Source: Myxococcaceae bacterium (GTDB lineage: Bacteria > Myxococcota > Myxococcia > Myxococcales > Myxococcaceae). Taken from it: a stretch of 34,488 bases of DNA. The notes beneath the pieces are model-generated. The model did not search any database, had not been told where the DNA came from, and saw nothing but the letters and a program-made list of their open reading frames with translations. The stretch covers positions 1 to 34,488 of the forward strand of contig RPRB01000032.1 of the NCBI GenBank assembly GCA_003818285.1, in the 5' to 3' direction. Position 1 is the stretch's first letter. Every line of letters begins with the position of its first letter. A program made the position numbers and the translations under genes. This document shows, piece after piece, positions 18,682 through 26,657 of the stretch.

Positions 18682-18697
18682 CGCCGCTACCGCGGCG
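18682..18697. terminator. Short hairpin between convergent genes
   Basis: CGCCGC-TACC-GCGGCG is a perfect 6-base-pair stem with a 4-base loop. It overlaps the stop codon of the minus-strand lipoprotein gene and begins 24 bases after the response regulator stop. A bidirectional terminator is possible; there is no T-run. Confidence 0.3.
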
Positions 18698-19469
18698 TGG
18701 AGGGCGTGGGGGCCATCCGACGCGGCGCGGAAACCCGTGACGGCGCCCCCGCCGAAGAGCTGAGGGGCCGACCGAACCCTGTCGCTGGCCCACCCGGGCG
18801 AGCGCTGGACGCCATCCGGTAGTACGGAGCAAGCGCGGCGTTCGACGGATTGCGGAACTCGGCCGAGTTGTCCACCAGGCGGTCGGTCCCCCTCGGGGCG
18901 CCGACGTTCATGAGGATCGCCAGCGCGCCGGCGACCTCCACGTCCGACCAGCGAGCCATGGTCGCCGGGAGCGAGACCGAGACGGGCTCGATGCGGGTCC
19001 CGCACCCGCGGCTCCCGGAGTAGTAGCTCCCGGTCCAGCGCACGTCCCAGCCGCAGGTCCCGATGCGGCCGTTGATCCGGTCGACCGACAGCTCGAAGGT
19101 GCTGATCGCGCCCCCGAAGATCCCGTTCACCAGGAGCCCGGCCGGGGTTCGCTCCACCTTCACCTGGAAGGGCGCGCCCCGGTACACGCCGGCGCCCTCG
19201 TCCTCGCTGAACCCCACCACCACCGGCACCCCGGCGGCGCGCCCGCGGATCTCCCCGTTGCTCCTCCCCAGGGCGAAGTCCGGCTGGATTCCGAGGATCT
19301 CGTCGTCGGTGACCCGGACACCCCAGTGATCCGCCTGTCCACCGATCTCGAACGTGTCGACGGTGCTCGCCCGGGCGATGCCCCAGTCGGGTGCAGGCGC
19401 GGTCTCGACGGGAGCGTGGGCACAGCCGGCGGCGAGCAGCAGCGCAAAGGGGAGAGCACGAGGAACCAT
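18687..19469 (-). CDS. Hypothetical lipoprotein
   Basis: About 260 residues. The signal MVPRALPFALLLAAGC ends in a lipobox (Cys16), so the mature protein should be lipid-anchored. The body is beta-rich, with repeated short strands (FEIGGQADHWGVRVTDDEI, GAISTFELSVDRINGRIG) and two cysteines around a WDVRWTGSYYSGSRGCG segment. The C-terminal 50 residues are low-complexity Ser/Pro/Arg. I do not recognise a family. Start ATG 19467-19469 is chosen because it begins the signal sequence and has GGAG 8 bases upstream; the frame is open to 19556 but that part is not signal-like. xthA ends 79 bases upstream on the same strand. Confidence 0.75.
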   Translation of the reverse strand: MVPRALPFALLLAAGCAHAPVETAPAPDWGIARASTVDTFEIGGQADHWGVRVTDDEILGIQPDFALGRSNGEIRGRAAGVPVVVGFSEDEGAGVYRGAPFQVKVERTPAGLLVNGIFGGAISTFELSVDRINGRIGTCGWDVRWTGSYYSGSRGCGTRIEPVSVSLPATMARWSDVEVAGALAILMNVGAPRGTDRLVDNSAEFRNPSNAALAPYYRMASSARPGGPATGFGRPLSSSAGAPSRVSAPRRMAPTPSTPR

Positions 19470-19548
19470 GACCGACACTCCGTTCGAGGGCCGACCTCCG
19501 GAGCATAGGCCGGACGCGGCCGTGGCTTCGACGCAGCCCATCACGGGG

Positions 19549-20358
19549 CTATTCACCGAACGAGTCGGACGGAGGCTCCGGCTCGCCGGGGAGGCGGAAC
19601 CGGGCCCAGACCGGCGCGTGGTCCGACGGCTGTGGACCCTTCCGTGCCTCCCGATCGATGCCCGCCGCCTGCAGCGCGGTTGCGAGCGGTCCGGTGGCGT
19701 AGATGTGGTCCAGCCTCAGGCCCCGGTTTTTCTGGAAGCCGAGCATCCGGTAGTCCCACCAGCTGTAGCGGCCCGGCTCGGGGTGGAGCCGCCGGAAGGT
19801 GTCCTCGACCCCGAACTCCACCGCTCGCTTCAGCGCCGCCCGTTCCGGGAGCGAGAAGAGCGTCTGGCCCTCCCAGAGGCGAGGGTCCCAGACGTCCCGC
19901 TCCTCCGGTGCCACGTTGAAGTCGCCGCACACGGTGAGCGGCTGATCGGGCCGGTGCCGCACGTCGAGCCAGCGGCGAAGCCGGCCGTACCATTCGAGCT
20001 TCTGCTGGTACGCGGGTGAGCCGACCGCTTGCCCGTTGGGCGCGTACACCGAGGTCACCCGGACGCCCGCCACCGTGGCGCTCAGCACTCGGGCGGCGTC
20101 GTCGTCCTCGCCGTCCAGGAAGCCCCGCTCGACGCGCTCGGGCTCGTTCCGGGCGAGGATCGCCACCCCGTTGTAGCTCTTCTGGCCGAACAGCGCCGGG
20201 TGGTAGCCGAGCGCCCGGACCTGGTCGGACGGGAACTGCTCGTCGGTGCACTTCAATTCCTGAAGACAGACGACGTCCGGGCGCCGGGCCTCGAGCCAGC
20301 CGAGGAGCCGGTCGGTCCGGGCGCGCACCGAGTTGATGTTCCAGCTGGCGACGAGCAC
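19549..20358 (-). CDS. xthA: Exodeoxyribonuclease III (AP endonuclease, XthA/ExoA-like)
   Basis: 269 residues, the usual length. The exonuclease-endonuclease-phosphatase fold motifs appear in order: ASWNINSVRAR (4-14), the metal-binding Glu34 in CLQELK, SVYAPNGQ, GDFNVAPEERDVWDP, SWWDYR, LRLDHIYATGPL and the catalytic SDHAPV near the C-terminus. It cleaves DNA at abasic sites and removes 3' blocking groups in base-excision repair. GTG 20356-20358 puts the first conserved Asn seven residues from the start, as in relatives; the frame continues upstream antisense to the TPR gene and I do not use it. It is divergent from the TPR lipoprotein across 183 bases. Confidence 0.95.
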   Translation of the reverse strand: MLVASWNINSVRARTDRLLGWLEARRPDVVCLQELKCTDEQFPSDQVRALGYHPALFGQKSYNGVAILARNEPERVERGFLDGEDDDAARVLSATVAGVRVTSVYAPNGQAVGSPAYQQKLEWYGRLRRWLDVRHRPDQPLTVCGDFNVAPEERDVWDPRLWEGQTLFSLPERAALKRAVEFGVEDTFRRLHPEPGRYSWWDYRMLGFQKNRGLRLDHIYATGPLATALQAAGIDREARKGPQPSDHAPVWARFRLPGEPEPPSDSFGE

Positions 20359-20477
20359 GGTGGGGCCCGGTACCGTCGCACAGGCGGGGCGGCTGCGCAC
20401 CACCAGGTCGAGGGCCCTCGCTGACACGCGCGCGGGCGGCTGGCCGCGCCCGGGACCGTTCTCCCTGGGTTCCCCGA

Positions 20478-20492
20478 TGGCACGGCGGGCGC
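20478..20492 (+). promoter_or_regulatory. Sigma-54 (-24/-12) promoter candidate of the TPR lipoprotein gene
   Basis: TGGCACG (20478-20484) matches the -24 element perfectly. Its GG (20479-20480) and the downstream GC (20491-20492, in GCGCA) are separated by exactly 10 bases, as the -24/-12 rule demands; the two T residues of the usual TTGC are missing. It is intergenic and points at the ATG 20542, with a start near 20504. In DNA this GC-rich a chance match is possible. Confidence 0.45.
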
Positions 20493-20541
20493 AGTGGGAA
20501 CTCCCGAGGGACCACCCGAGGTCCCGATGAGGAGCTCGTCG

Positions 20542-21462
20542 ATGTCGAAGCATCTGCTGGCCGTTCCGCTCGCCGCCGCACTGGTGGTGGGCTGTCAGAA
20601 GTCCCCCGTGCCGTCGCCGCCCGTGTCCCGCGTGCAGGCGCCGGTTCCCGCCGCCACGCCGGCACCCGCGCCGGCGATCGCCCAGGCGCCGAAGCCGACC
20701 GGCGCCCCGGTCGATGCCCTGGCGCTGCCCCGCTCGGGCCCGCCCGGCGTGGACCACCTCGCGCGGGCGGAGAAGCTGCGCGACGACGGCGACACCGCCG
20801 GTGCTCTGGTCGAGGCACGCCGGGCCCTCGCCGACGACGGGGAGGACGTCGACGCGCTCGCGCTCATCGCCCGGCTGGCGCGCGCCTCCCGGCAGCTGAC
20901 CCTCGCCGCCGAGGCCTACGAGAGGCTGGGGCGCATCGACCCCGAGGACACGGTCCCCCTGGTGCAGGCGGCGCGGATGCGCCTGGTCTCCGGGAACGTC
21001 GAGGCCGCCGAGGCGCTGGCCCGCTCGGCGGTGGGCCGGGACGAGGGGAACGTCGAGGCCTGGCAGGCGCTCGGCCGCGCCCAGCTGAGCTCCGGGAACC
21101 TCGCCGGAGCCATCCAGACCCTCGAGCAGGCTCGCACCATCGACCCCTCGCACGGGTGGGTGCTGAACAATCTCGGCTTCGCCTACCTCCGGGCCAGCCG
21201 CAACCCGGAGGCGCTGGAGGTGCTCGAGCGCTCGGCCGAGCTGCTCCCCGAGGCCGCGGTGGTGCACAACAACCTCGGGGTCGCCCGGGAGCGCACCGGT
21301 GACCTGGACGGCGCGCGGGAGGCCTACGCCCGCTCGGCGCTGCTCGCTCCGAAGTACGTGAAGGCGCGGGTGAACGGCGAGCGCACCGCGATGCTCCGCT
21401 CGGCACCCGACGCCGGGGTCGAGGAGACGCACGTGCCCGAGGCCGATGACGGCGAGGAGTAG
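20542..21462 (+). CDS. TPR-repeat lipoprotein
   Basis: About 306 residues. Signal MSKHLLAVPLAAALVVGC with lipobox cysteine 18, then a Pro/Ala-rich linker (about 20-62). At least five consecutive tetratricopeptide repeats follow (about 72-290); clear ones include AWQALGRAQLSSGNLAGAIQ and VVHNNLGVARERTGDLDGAR. The tail is acidic. TPR lipoproteins of this type act as protein-binding scaffolds, such as in secretion, pilus or cell-wall assemblies; the partner is unknown here. Start ATG 20542 is preceded by AGGAG at 7 bases; ATG 20527 is in frame but would contain that site. It is preceded by a sigma-54-type promoter candidate and followed by a large hairpin before the penicillin-binding protein gene. 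Confidence 0.88.
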   Translation: MSKHLLAVPLAAALVVGCQKSPVPSPPVSRVQAPVPAATPAPAPAIAQAPKPTGAPVDALALPRSGPPGVDHLARAEKLRDDGDTAGALVEARRALADDGEDVDALALIARLARASRQLTLAAEAYERLGRIDPEDTVPLVQAARMRLVSGNVEAAEALARSAVGRDEGNVEAWQALGRAQLSSGNLAGAIQTLEQARTIDPSHGWVLNNLGFAYLRASRNPEALEVLERSAELLPEAAVVHNNLGVARERTGDLDGAREAYARSALLAPKYVKARVNGERTAMLRSAPDAGVEETHVPEADDGEE

Positions 21463-21480
21463 GCTCGCCCCGGATTGGAC

Positions 21481-21525
21481 GCCGGTCCGACGCTTCACCC
21501 CAGGCCGGGGGAGCGTCGGACCGGC
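21481..21525 (+). terminator. Strong 14-base-pair hairpin between TPR and PBP genes
   Basis: GCCGGTCCGACGCT (21481-21494) and AGCGTCGGACCGGC (21512-21525) are exact reverse complements around a 17-base loop that can itself fold (CCCC at 21498-21501 with GGGG at 21508-21511). It starts 18 bases after the TPR stop and ends 40 bases before the PBP start. No T-run follows. It should end TPR transcription, or attenuate read-through into the PBP operon. Confidence 0.65.
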
Positions 21526-21565
21526 AGGCAATTCCGGTGTTACGCTCTCCAGCTTCCATTCCCCG

Positions 21566-24094
21566 ATGGCCCGCCGCACCTCTCGACCGTCCCTCCTCCG
21601 CCGGCTCCTCCTGGTCCTCGGCGCGCTCGTGCTCGCGCTGGTCGGCACCGTGGTCGGGGTCTTCCTCTGGTTCAACCGGGGGCTGCCGTCCGTGGAGGCG
21701 CTGCGCGACTACCGGCCGCCCCAGGTCACGAAGGTCACCTGCGCCGACGGCAAGGTCTGCGCGGAGTACTTCCTCGAGCGGCGCACGCTGGTGGACGCGG
21801 CGACGCTTCCCGCACACGTGCGCAACGCCTTCCTCGCCGCGGAGGACGCGGACTTCTACCGGCATGAGGGGCTGGACTACGTCGGCATGGTCCGCGCCGG
21901 CATCAAGGCGCTCCTTCCGGGCGGGCACCTCACCGGCGCCTCCACCATCACCCAGCAGGCCTGCCGAAATCTCTTGTTGTCCCAGGAGCGCAAGCTGAGC
22001 CGGAAGATCCGCGAGTGGATCCTCACCCCGCGGATGGAGCGCGCGCTGACCAAGGATCAGATCCTCAACCTGTACCTGAACCAGATCTACTTCGGGCACA
22101 ACCGCTACGGGGTGGAGGAGGCGGCGCTCTACTACTTCGGCAAGCACGCCTCGGGGCTGAGCGTCGCCGAGGCAGCCATGCTCGCCGGGGTCGTCCAGCA
22201 GCCGGAGCGCATCAACCCCGTCACCAGCATGACCCGGGCGAAGGGGCGGCAGACCTATGTCCTGGGGCAGATGCTGAAGCACGGGCTGCTCGCCGCCCGC
22301 GAGCATGACGCCGCGCTGAAGGCGGAGGTGGTGCTCGGGCCCCGGCCGGCGCCGCCGGTGGGCCCGTACTACGTCGAGGAGATCCGCCGGATGCTGGTGG
22401 CGCGTTACGGGGACACGGCGGTCCTCACCAGCGGGATGCGGGTGGAGATCGCCATGGAGCCGAAGCTCCAGGCGCTCGCCGATACGGCGCTCCGCGAGGG
22501 GCTGGAGACGCTCGACCGGAGGATGGGGTACCAGGGCGCGCTGGGAGAGCTGGAGGGAAAGCGATTCGCCCAGCTCCGGACCTTGCTGGAGAAGCGCATC
22601 GCCGACACGGGCCGCCGCAGCCAGGAAGGAGCGCTCCTGGTGGACCTGTCCCGCCTCGCCCAGCCGAAGCAGACCGCGGCCGACGACGAGGGCGCGGAGG
22701 AGCGGCCGGAGACCAGCGCCGAGGGCGAGGCCGCGCCCACCTCGGACGAGGTCCTCGTCCGGGCGGTCCCGCTCGTGCCACTCAAGGAGGGGCTGCGCCT
22801 CGGGGGCTACGTCACCCAGGTGGACGATTCCCGGAAGACGGCCACGCTCGACTTCGTGGGCCGCCAGGGGATCCTCGTCTTCTCCACCGTCGCCTGGGCG
22901 CGGCCCCGCGGCGTGGGCAAGTGGACCCAGGCGCCGGCCAAGCTCTCCGACGTCCTGAAGCCGGGCCAGCTGGTACGGGCGCGCGTCCTCTCGGTGCCCC
23001 CGGCCGGCAAGCCGCTCGAGGTGACGCTGGACCAGGTGCCCGAGGTGCAGGGAGCGCTGACGGTCATCGACCCCGCCACGCGGCGGGTCCTGGCGCTCAG
23101 CGGGGGCTACGACTTCGCGCGCTCGTCGTTCAACCGCGCCACCCAGGCCCACCGGCAGCCCGGCTCGGCGTTCAAGCCCTTCCTCTACGCGGCGGCGCTG
23201 CAGAGCCAGAAGTTCACCCCGGTCTCGGTGCTCAACGATGCGCCGGAGGCGGTGCGCGATCCCTGGACCGGGAAGGTGTGGAAGCCGCACAACTACGAGC
23301 GGAGCGGGTTCGAGGGCCCCATGACGCTGCGGCAGGCGCTGACCAAGTCCAAGAACACGGTGTCCGTCCGGCTGATCGAGGCCATCACCCCGCAGGTGGC
23401 GATCGACTTCGCCCGGCGGGCCGGCATCCGCTCGGAGATGCCGGACAACCTGACCCTCGCGCTGGGCACGGGTGAGGTGACGGTGCTCGAGCTGGCCAAC
23501 GCCTACACGACGTTCGACACCCTGGGGAAATATGCCGATCCCGTGCTCCTGGTCCGGGTGACCGACGTGCGCGGCACGACGCTCGAGGAGCACCAGGCGG
23601 CACCGGAGGAGACCATCCCCCCGCCGGTGGCCTACGTCGCCACCTCCCTCATGCGGAGCGTGGTGGAGGAGGGAACGGCCGTGGCCGTCCGCGACCTCGG
23701 GCGGCCGGCGGCGGGGAAGACCGGGACCGCCAACGAGTACCGCGACGCCTGGTTCAGCGGCTACACGCCGGACCTGGTGGCCACCGCCTGGGTCGGGTTC
23801 GATGACCACTCGAGCCTCGGCACCGGGGAGACGGGCGGCCGGGCGGCGCTGCCCATCTGGCTCGGCTTCATGCGCGCGGCGCTCGATGGAAAGCCGGCGC
23901 GCGACTTCGAACTGCCGCCCGGTGTGCAGACGGTCCGGGTGGACCCGAGCTCGGGGCTGCTCGCCGGCGCGCACGTGCCGGGGCGGGCGGAGAGCTTCCT
24001 CGAAGGCACGGCGCCCACGGCCGAGGCGCCAAAGCCGGGCGAGGCCACCCCGGACCGCTTCCTCATGGAGGAGCCCGGCCGGGACCGCCTGTGA
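21566..24094 (+). CDS. Class A penicillin-binding protein (PBP1A-like)
   Basis: About 842 residues. One N-terminal membrane segment (about 12-36) is followed by a GT51 glycosyltransferase domain: AAEDADFYRHEG with catalytic Glu93, GASTITQQ, and RKLSRKIREWILTPRMERAL. A central OB-like region contains an acidic insertion (around 372-400). The transpeptidase domain has Ser534 in SAFK (534-537), SKN (595-597) and KTGT (718-721). All active-site motifs are intact, so it should both polymerise and cross-link peptidoglycan. Start ATG 21566 begins the basic, signal-anchor-like N-terminus; an upstream in-frame ATG (21446) would run through the hairpin and is rejected. Its stop overlaps the next gene (GTGA). 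It is the first gene of a four-gene overlapping operon ending in a histidine kinase. Confidence 0.95.
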   Translation: MARRTSRPSLLRRLLLVLGALVLALVGTVVGVFLWFNRGLPSVEALRDYRPPQVTKVTCADGKVCAEYFLERRTLVDAATLPAHVRNAFLAAEDADFYRHEGLDYVGMVRAGIKALLPGGHLTGASTITQQACRNLLLSQERKLSRKIREWILTPRMERALTKDQILNLYLNQIYFGHNRYGVEEAALYYFGKHASGLSVAEAAMLAGVVQQPERINPVTSMTRAKGRQTYVLGQMLKHGLLAAREHDAALKAEVVLGPRPAPPVGPYYVEEIRRMLVARYGDTAVLTSGMRVEIAMEPKLQALADTALREGLETLDRRMGYQGALGELEGKRFAQLRTLLEKRIADTGRRSQEGALLVDLSRLAQPKQTAADDEGAEERPETSAEGEAAPTSDEVLVRAVPLVPLKEGLRLGGYVTQVDDSRKTATLDFVGRQGILVFSTVAWARPRGVGKWTQAPAKLSDVLKPGQLVRARVLSVPPAGKPLEVTLDQVPEVQGALTVIDPATRRVLALSGGYDFARSSFNRATQAHRQPGSAFKPFLYAAALQSQKFTPVSVLNDAPEAVRDPWTGKVWKPHNYERSGFEGPMTLRQALTKSKNTVSVRLIEAITPQVAIDFARRAGIRSEMPDNLTLALGTGEVTVLELANAYTTFDTLGKYADPVLLVRVTDVRGTTLEEHQAAPEETIPPPVAYVATSLMRSVVEEGTAVAVRDLGRPAAGKTGTANEYRDAWFSGYTPDLVATAWVGFDDHSSLGTGETGGRAALPIWLGFMRAALDGKPARDFELPPGVQTVRVDPSSGLLAGAHVPGRAESFLEGTAPTAEAPKPGEATPDRFLMEEPGRDRL

Positions 24095-25311
24095 GCCCTG
24101 GACCGGCGCTCGTCGCCGCGCTCCTCGCCGCCGCTCCCGGTCCCTCCGCGCTGGAGGCGCTCTCCGAGCAGCTTCGGGCGCAGGTCGTCGCCGCGCATCC
24201 CGAGCCGCCGGTGGCGGTCGCCGTCGAGGCTTCCTCGGCGGCCCTGGCCGAGACCACCGCGGCGCTGGTCGCGACGCGCCTCGGGGAGTCGGGCCTTCCC
24301 GCGGTGGTCATCGGCTCCGGAGAGGACGCCGCGGCACGCGCGCGGAGCGCCGGAGCGCGTAGCCTCGTTCGCCTCCGGCTCCAGGTCGCGGCGGAGGTGC
24401 TGGGGGCCGGAGAGCTGCGCTCGGTGTGGCGGAACTTCTGGGCGGGCCGCGCCGCGCCGGAGACCGGTCCCACGCGGGTGCTCTCGGCGGCCGTCCCCGT
24501 CGACCGGGCGACCCAGCTGCTCGCCGCAGGACCCGGACAGGGCGCCGGGCTGGTGCTCGACCCGGCGCCGCTGGCCCGGCTCCCGGTGCGGACCGCGGCG
24601 CTGGCCACGGGCGACCTCGACGGCGACGGGCGGCCAGAGGTCGCGGTGCTCGCCGGTGGCGAGGTGTCGGTCCTGGACGGCGCGGGGTCGCTGCTCGCGC
24701 GACACTCGCTCCTGGACCTGCCTCCCGCGGCGACTCCGGCTCGCGAGCCGTTCGGCACCCTGTGCATCGGCGAGGGTCGCCTCGTCGTGGCCTGGGCGCG
24801 CGCGGACGGGTCACTGGCGCTCCGGCTCCAGGGAGGGCAGCTGGTGCGCGGCACGGGCGGGGGAGCGCCGACGCTCGGCTGCGGCGCGTCCGCCGAGCCC
24901 GCCAGCTTCGCTCCCGGCGCCGCGAGGCTCGTGCTCGCGCGCGGACCCGAGCGTGAGCCGTTGTGGGGCGGAGACGCGCGGGCCGGGCACCGCCTCCTGC
25001 TGCTCCCCGACGGGACGGCCCGCTGGTTCCAGCCCGGATCGGAGGTGCGCGTGCTCCGCGACGTCGGGGCCGGGGCCGCCCTCGTGTCCTGGCGGGGCGA
25101 GATGCGGGTGGCGGCGAGCAGCGCGGCCGCCGCGCCCGCCGAAGACCGGCTCCGGCTCGTGGGCCCGGGGCCGGAGGAGCCCTCGGTCGCGGTGCCGGGA
25201 CGCATCCTCCAGGTCTGCGGCGGCGCGCCGGGACCGGGACCGGCGCTGGTGCTCGGGCTGTGGACGGCGGACGGCGGGTCGGAGCTCCGCGTGGTGCGAG
25301 GGCCGCCGTGA
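24091..25311 (+). CDS. FG-GAP/VCBS-like repeat protein of unknown function
   Basis: 406 residues. A short hydrophobic N-terminus (about 5-15) may be a weak signal. Residues 20-130 form an alpha/beta domain without a family I recognise. A calcium-binding-type FG-GAP/VCBS motif, TGDLDGDGRPEVAVL, lies at about 173-187, and the rest is a series of short beta-strand units (LSVLDG, LLLLPDGTARWF, LVLGLWTADGG) suggesting a propeller-like fold. The start GTG overlaps the PBP stop by 4 bases (GTGA), and its own stop overlaps the following gene the same way, so translation is coupled. FG-GAP domains usually act outside the cytoplasm in binding roles; a periplasmic location is inferred. Confidence 0.72.
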   Translation: MSPGPALVAALLAAAPGPSALEALSEQLRAQVVAAHPEPPVAVAVEASSAALAETTAALVATRLGESGLPAVVIGSGEDAAARARSAGARSLVRLRLQVAAEVLGAGELRSVWRNFWAGRAAPETGPTRVLSAAVPVDRATQLLAAGPGQGAGLVLDPAPLARLPVRTAALATGDLDGDGRPEVAVLAGGEVSVLDGAGSLLARHSLLDLPPAATPAREPFGTLCIGEGRLVVAWARADGSLALRLQGGQLVRGTGGGAPTLGCGASAEPASFAPGAARLVLARGPEREPLWGGDARAGHRLLLLPDGTARWFQPGSEVRVLRDVGAGAALVSWRGEMRVAASSAAAAPAEDRLRLVGPGPEEPSVAVPGRILQVCGGAPGPGPALVLGLWTADGGSELRVVRGPP

Positions 25312-26657
25312 GGCGGGGAGCAATTCTGGTGCTCCTCGCGGCCGCGGCGCCTCTGGAGGCGCGGGCCGCGGCCCGGGCGCGGGACGGCGGGACGCTGCGC
25401 CTGGCGGTGCTCCCCGAGGTTCGCGCCGATCGCTGGGGGGAGACGCCGGAGGGGGCGGCCCTCCGGGAGCTCGTCGCCGCCCCGCTGTGCCGCGTGGAGG
25501 GGGGCGGGCGCGTGCAGCCGGTGCTGGCCAGTGTCCAGCGCACGGCCGACGGCGTCTCCGTCGTTCCCAGGCCGGGGGCCCGGTTCTCCTCCGGCGCGCC
25601 GCTCGGCACGGCCGAGCTGGCGCAGGCCTGGGCGCGGGCGGTGGAGCGGAGTCCGGTCGCCCGCGCCGCACTCGGGCCGGTGCGGGAGCTCGCGCCGACG
25701 CTGGAGCAGCAGTCGCGGGGGAAGGCCGCGGGACTTCTGCTCCCCCTGGCCCACCCCTGGCCGGACCTGGAGGTCAGCCTCTGTCACCCGGCGCTTGCGC
25801 CAGTGCTCGGTGACGGGGGGAGCGACGGCGTGGGGCCCTACGCCCCGGACGGCGCCGAGCGGGGCCGCGCCGTGCCCGCGTTCCCGGAGGGCCGGCCCCA
25901 CCCGGATGGATTCCTGGTCTCCACGCTGGCGCGCCGCGCGGCCCAGCGGGCGCTCGAGACCCGGAGCGCGCAGGTGCTGCTCGGGGACGGTGGGGAGGCG
26001 GCGGCTCCGGCGCTGTTCGCCACCTATCTCGTGTCGAGGCCCCAGGCGCGCCCGATGGTCTCGCTGCTCGAGACACGGCTGGATCGCCCGGCGCTGGTGC
26101 GGAGCTTCGTGGGCAGTCCGGCGGCGGCGATGCCGGGCCTCCTTCCGCCGTCGCTCGGCGGGCCCGAGCGGTCTGCGTCGGCCGGCGGAAGCCCGGGCCG
26201 TGGCTCGGGGACGGCGCTGCTCCTGTATGCAGCGGACCGGCCGGGGCAGCGAGCCGTGGCGCAGCGGCTCCAGATCCTCCTCCGGGACGCAGGAGTCTCG
26301 CTCAGGCTCGGCGCGCGCACCCCGGAGGCGCTGGACCGTGACTGGCGCGCCGGGCAGGGAGACCTCGCGCTCCGCTCGGTGCTTCTCCCGCCGGTGCCGG
26401 CGGCCGCGCTGGCGGTGGTGCTGGAGCTGGCCGGCGATCCGGGCGCGGGCCGGCGCGAGCTCGCGGGCCTCGGAGCTCTGGCCGACGAGCGGGAACGCGC
26501 GGCCCGGACGCGCGAGCGGGCGCTCCAGCTCGCGGGCGCCCTCCCCGTCGTGCCGCTGTACGTGGAGGGGCTCCGAGCACGCCTCGACCCGGCGCTGGTG
26601 GACGTGCGGCGGGACGCCTTCGGGCTCTGGACCCTCGACGACGCGTGGTGGCCCTGA
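25308..26657 (+). CDS. Degenerate family-5 solute-binding-protein-like protein
   Basis: About 449 residues. A signal peptide (about 1-22; GAILVLLAAAAPLEARAAA) predicts export. The segment LRELVAAPLCRVEGGGRVQP followed by a DGVSVVPRPGARFSSGAPLGTAELAQAW pattern follows the start of peptide/nickel-type SBP_bac_5 proteins (usually a 'lxPGvxFhdGtPltAeDV' pattern). The C-terminal RTRERALQLAGALPVVPLY also fits the family, which typically ends with a section listing the peptide-binding lobe. The middle is short and divergent, and no lipobox is present. No ABC permease or ATPase is nearby. It overlaps the preceding gene (GTGA) and the following histidine kinase (TGATG), so a ligand-sensing accessory to that kinase is plausible. 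Confidence 0.68.
   Translation: MRRGAILVLLAAAAPLEARAAARARDGGTLRLAVLPEVRADRWGETPEGAALRELVAAPLCRVEGGGRVQPVLASVQRTADGVSVVPRPGARFSSGAPLGTAELAQAWARAVERSPVARAALGPVRELAPTLEQQSRGKAAGLLLPLAHPWPDLEVSLCHPALAPVLGDGGSDGVGPYAPDGAERGRAVPAFPEGRPHPDGFLVSTLARRAAQRALETRSAQVLLGDGGEAAAPALFATYLVSRPQARPMVSLLETRLDRPALVRSFVGSPAAAMPGLLPPSLGGPERSASAGGSPGRGSGTALLLYAADRPGQRAVAQRLQILLRDAGVSLRLGARTPEALDRDWRAGQGDLALRSVLLPPVPAAALAVVLELAGDPGAGRRELAGLGALADERERAARTRERALQLAGALPVVPLYVEGLRARLDPALVDVRRDAFGLWTLDDAWWP

Noticed and set aside
20864-23974. Minus-strand open frame of about 1036 codons opposite the TPR and PBP genes
   Set aside because: It is antisense to two genes with clear family motifs; long stop-free antisense frames are expected in DNA this GC-rich. 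Its translation is low-complexity Arg/Pro/His/Gly-rich with no domain.
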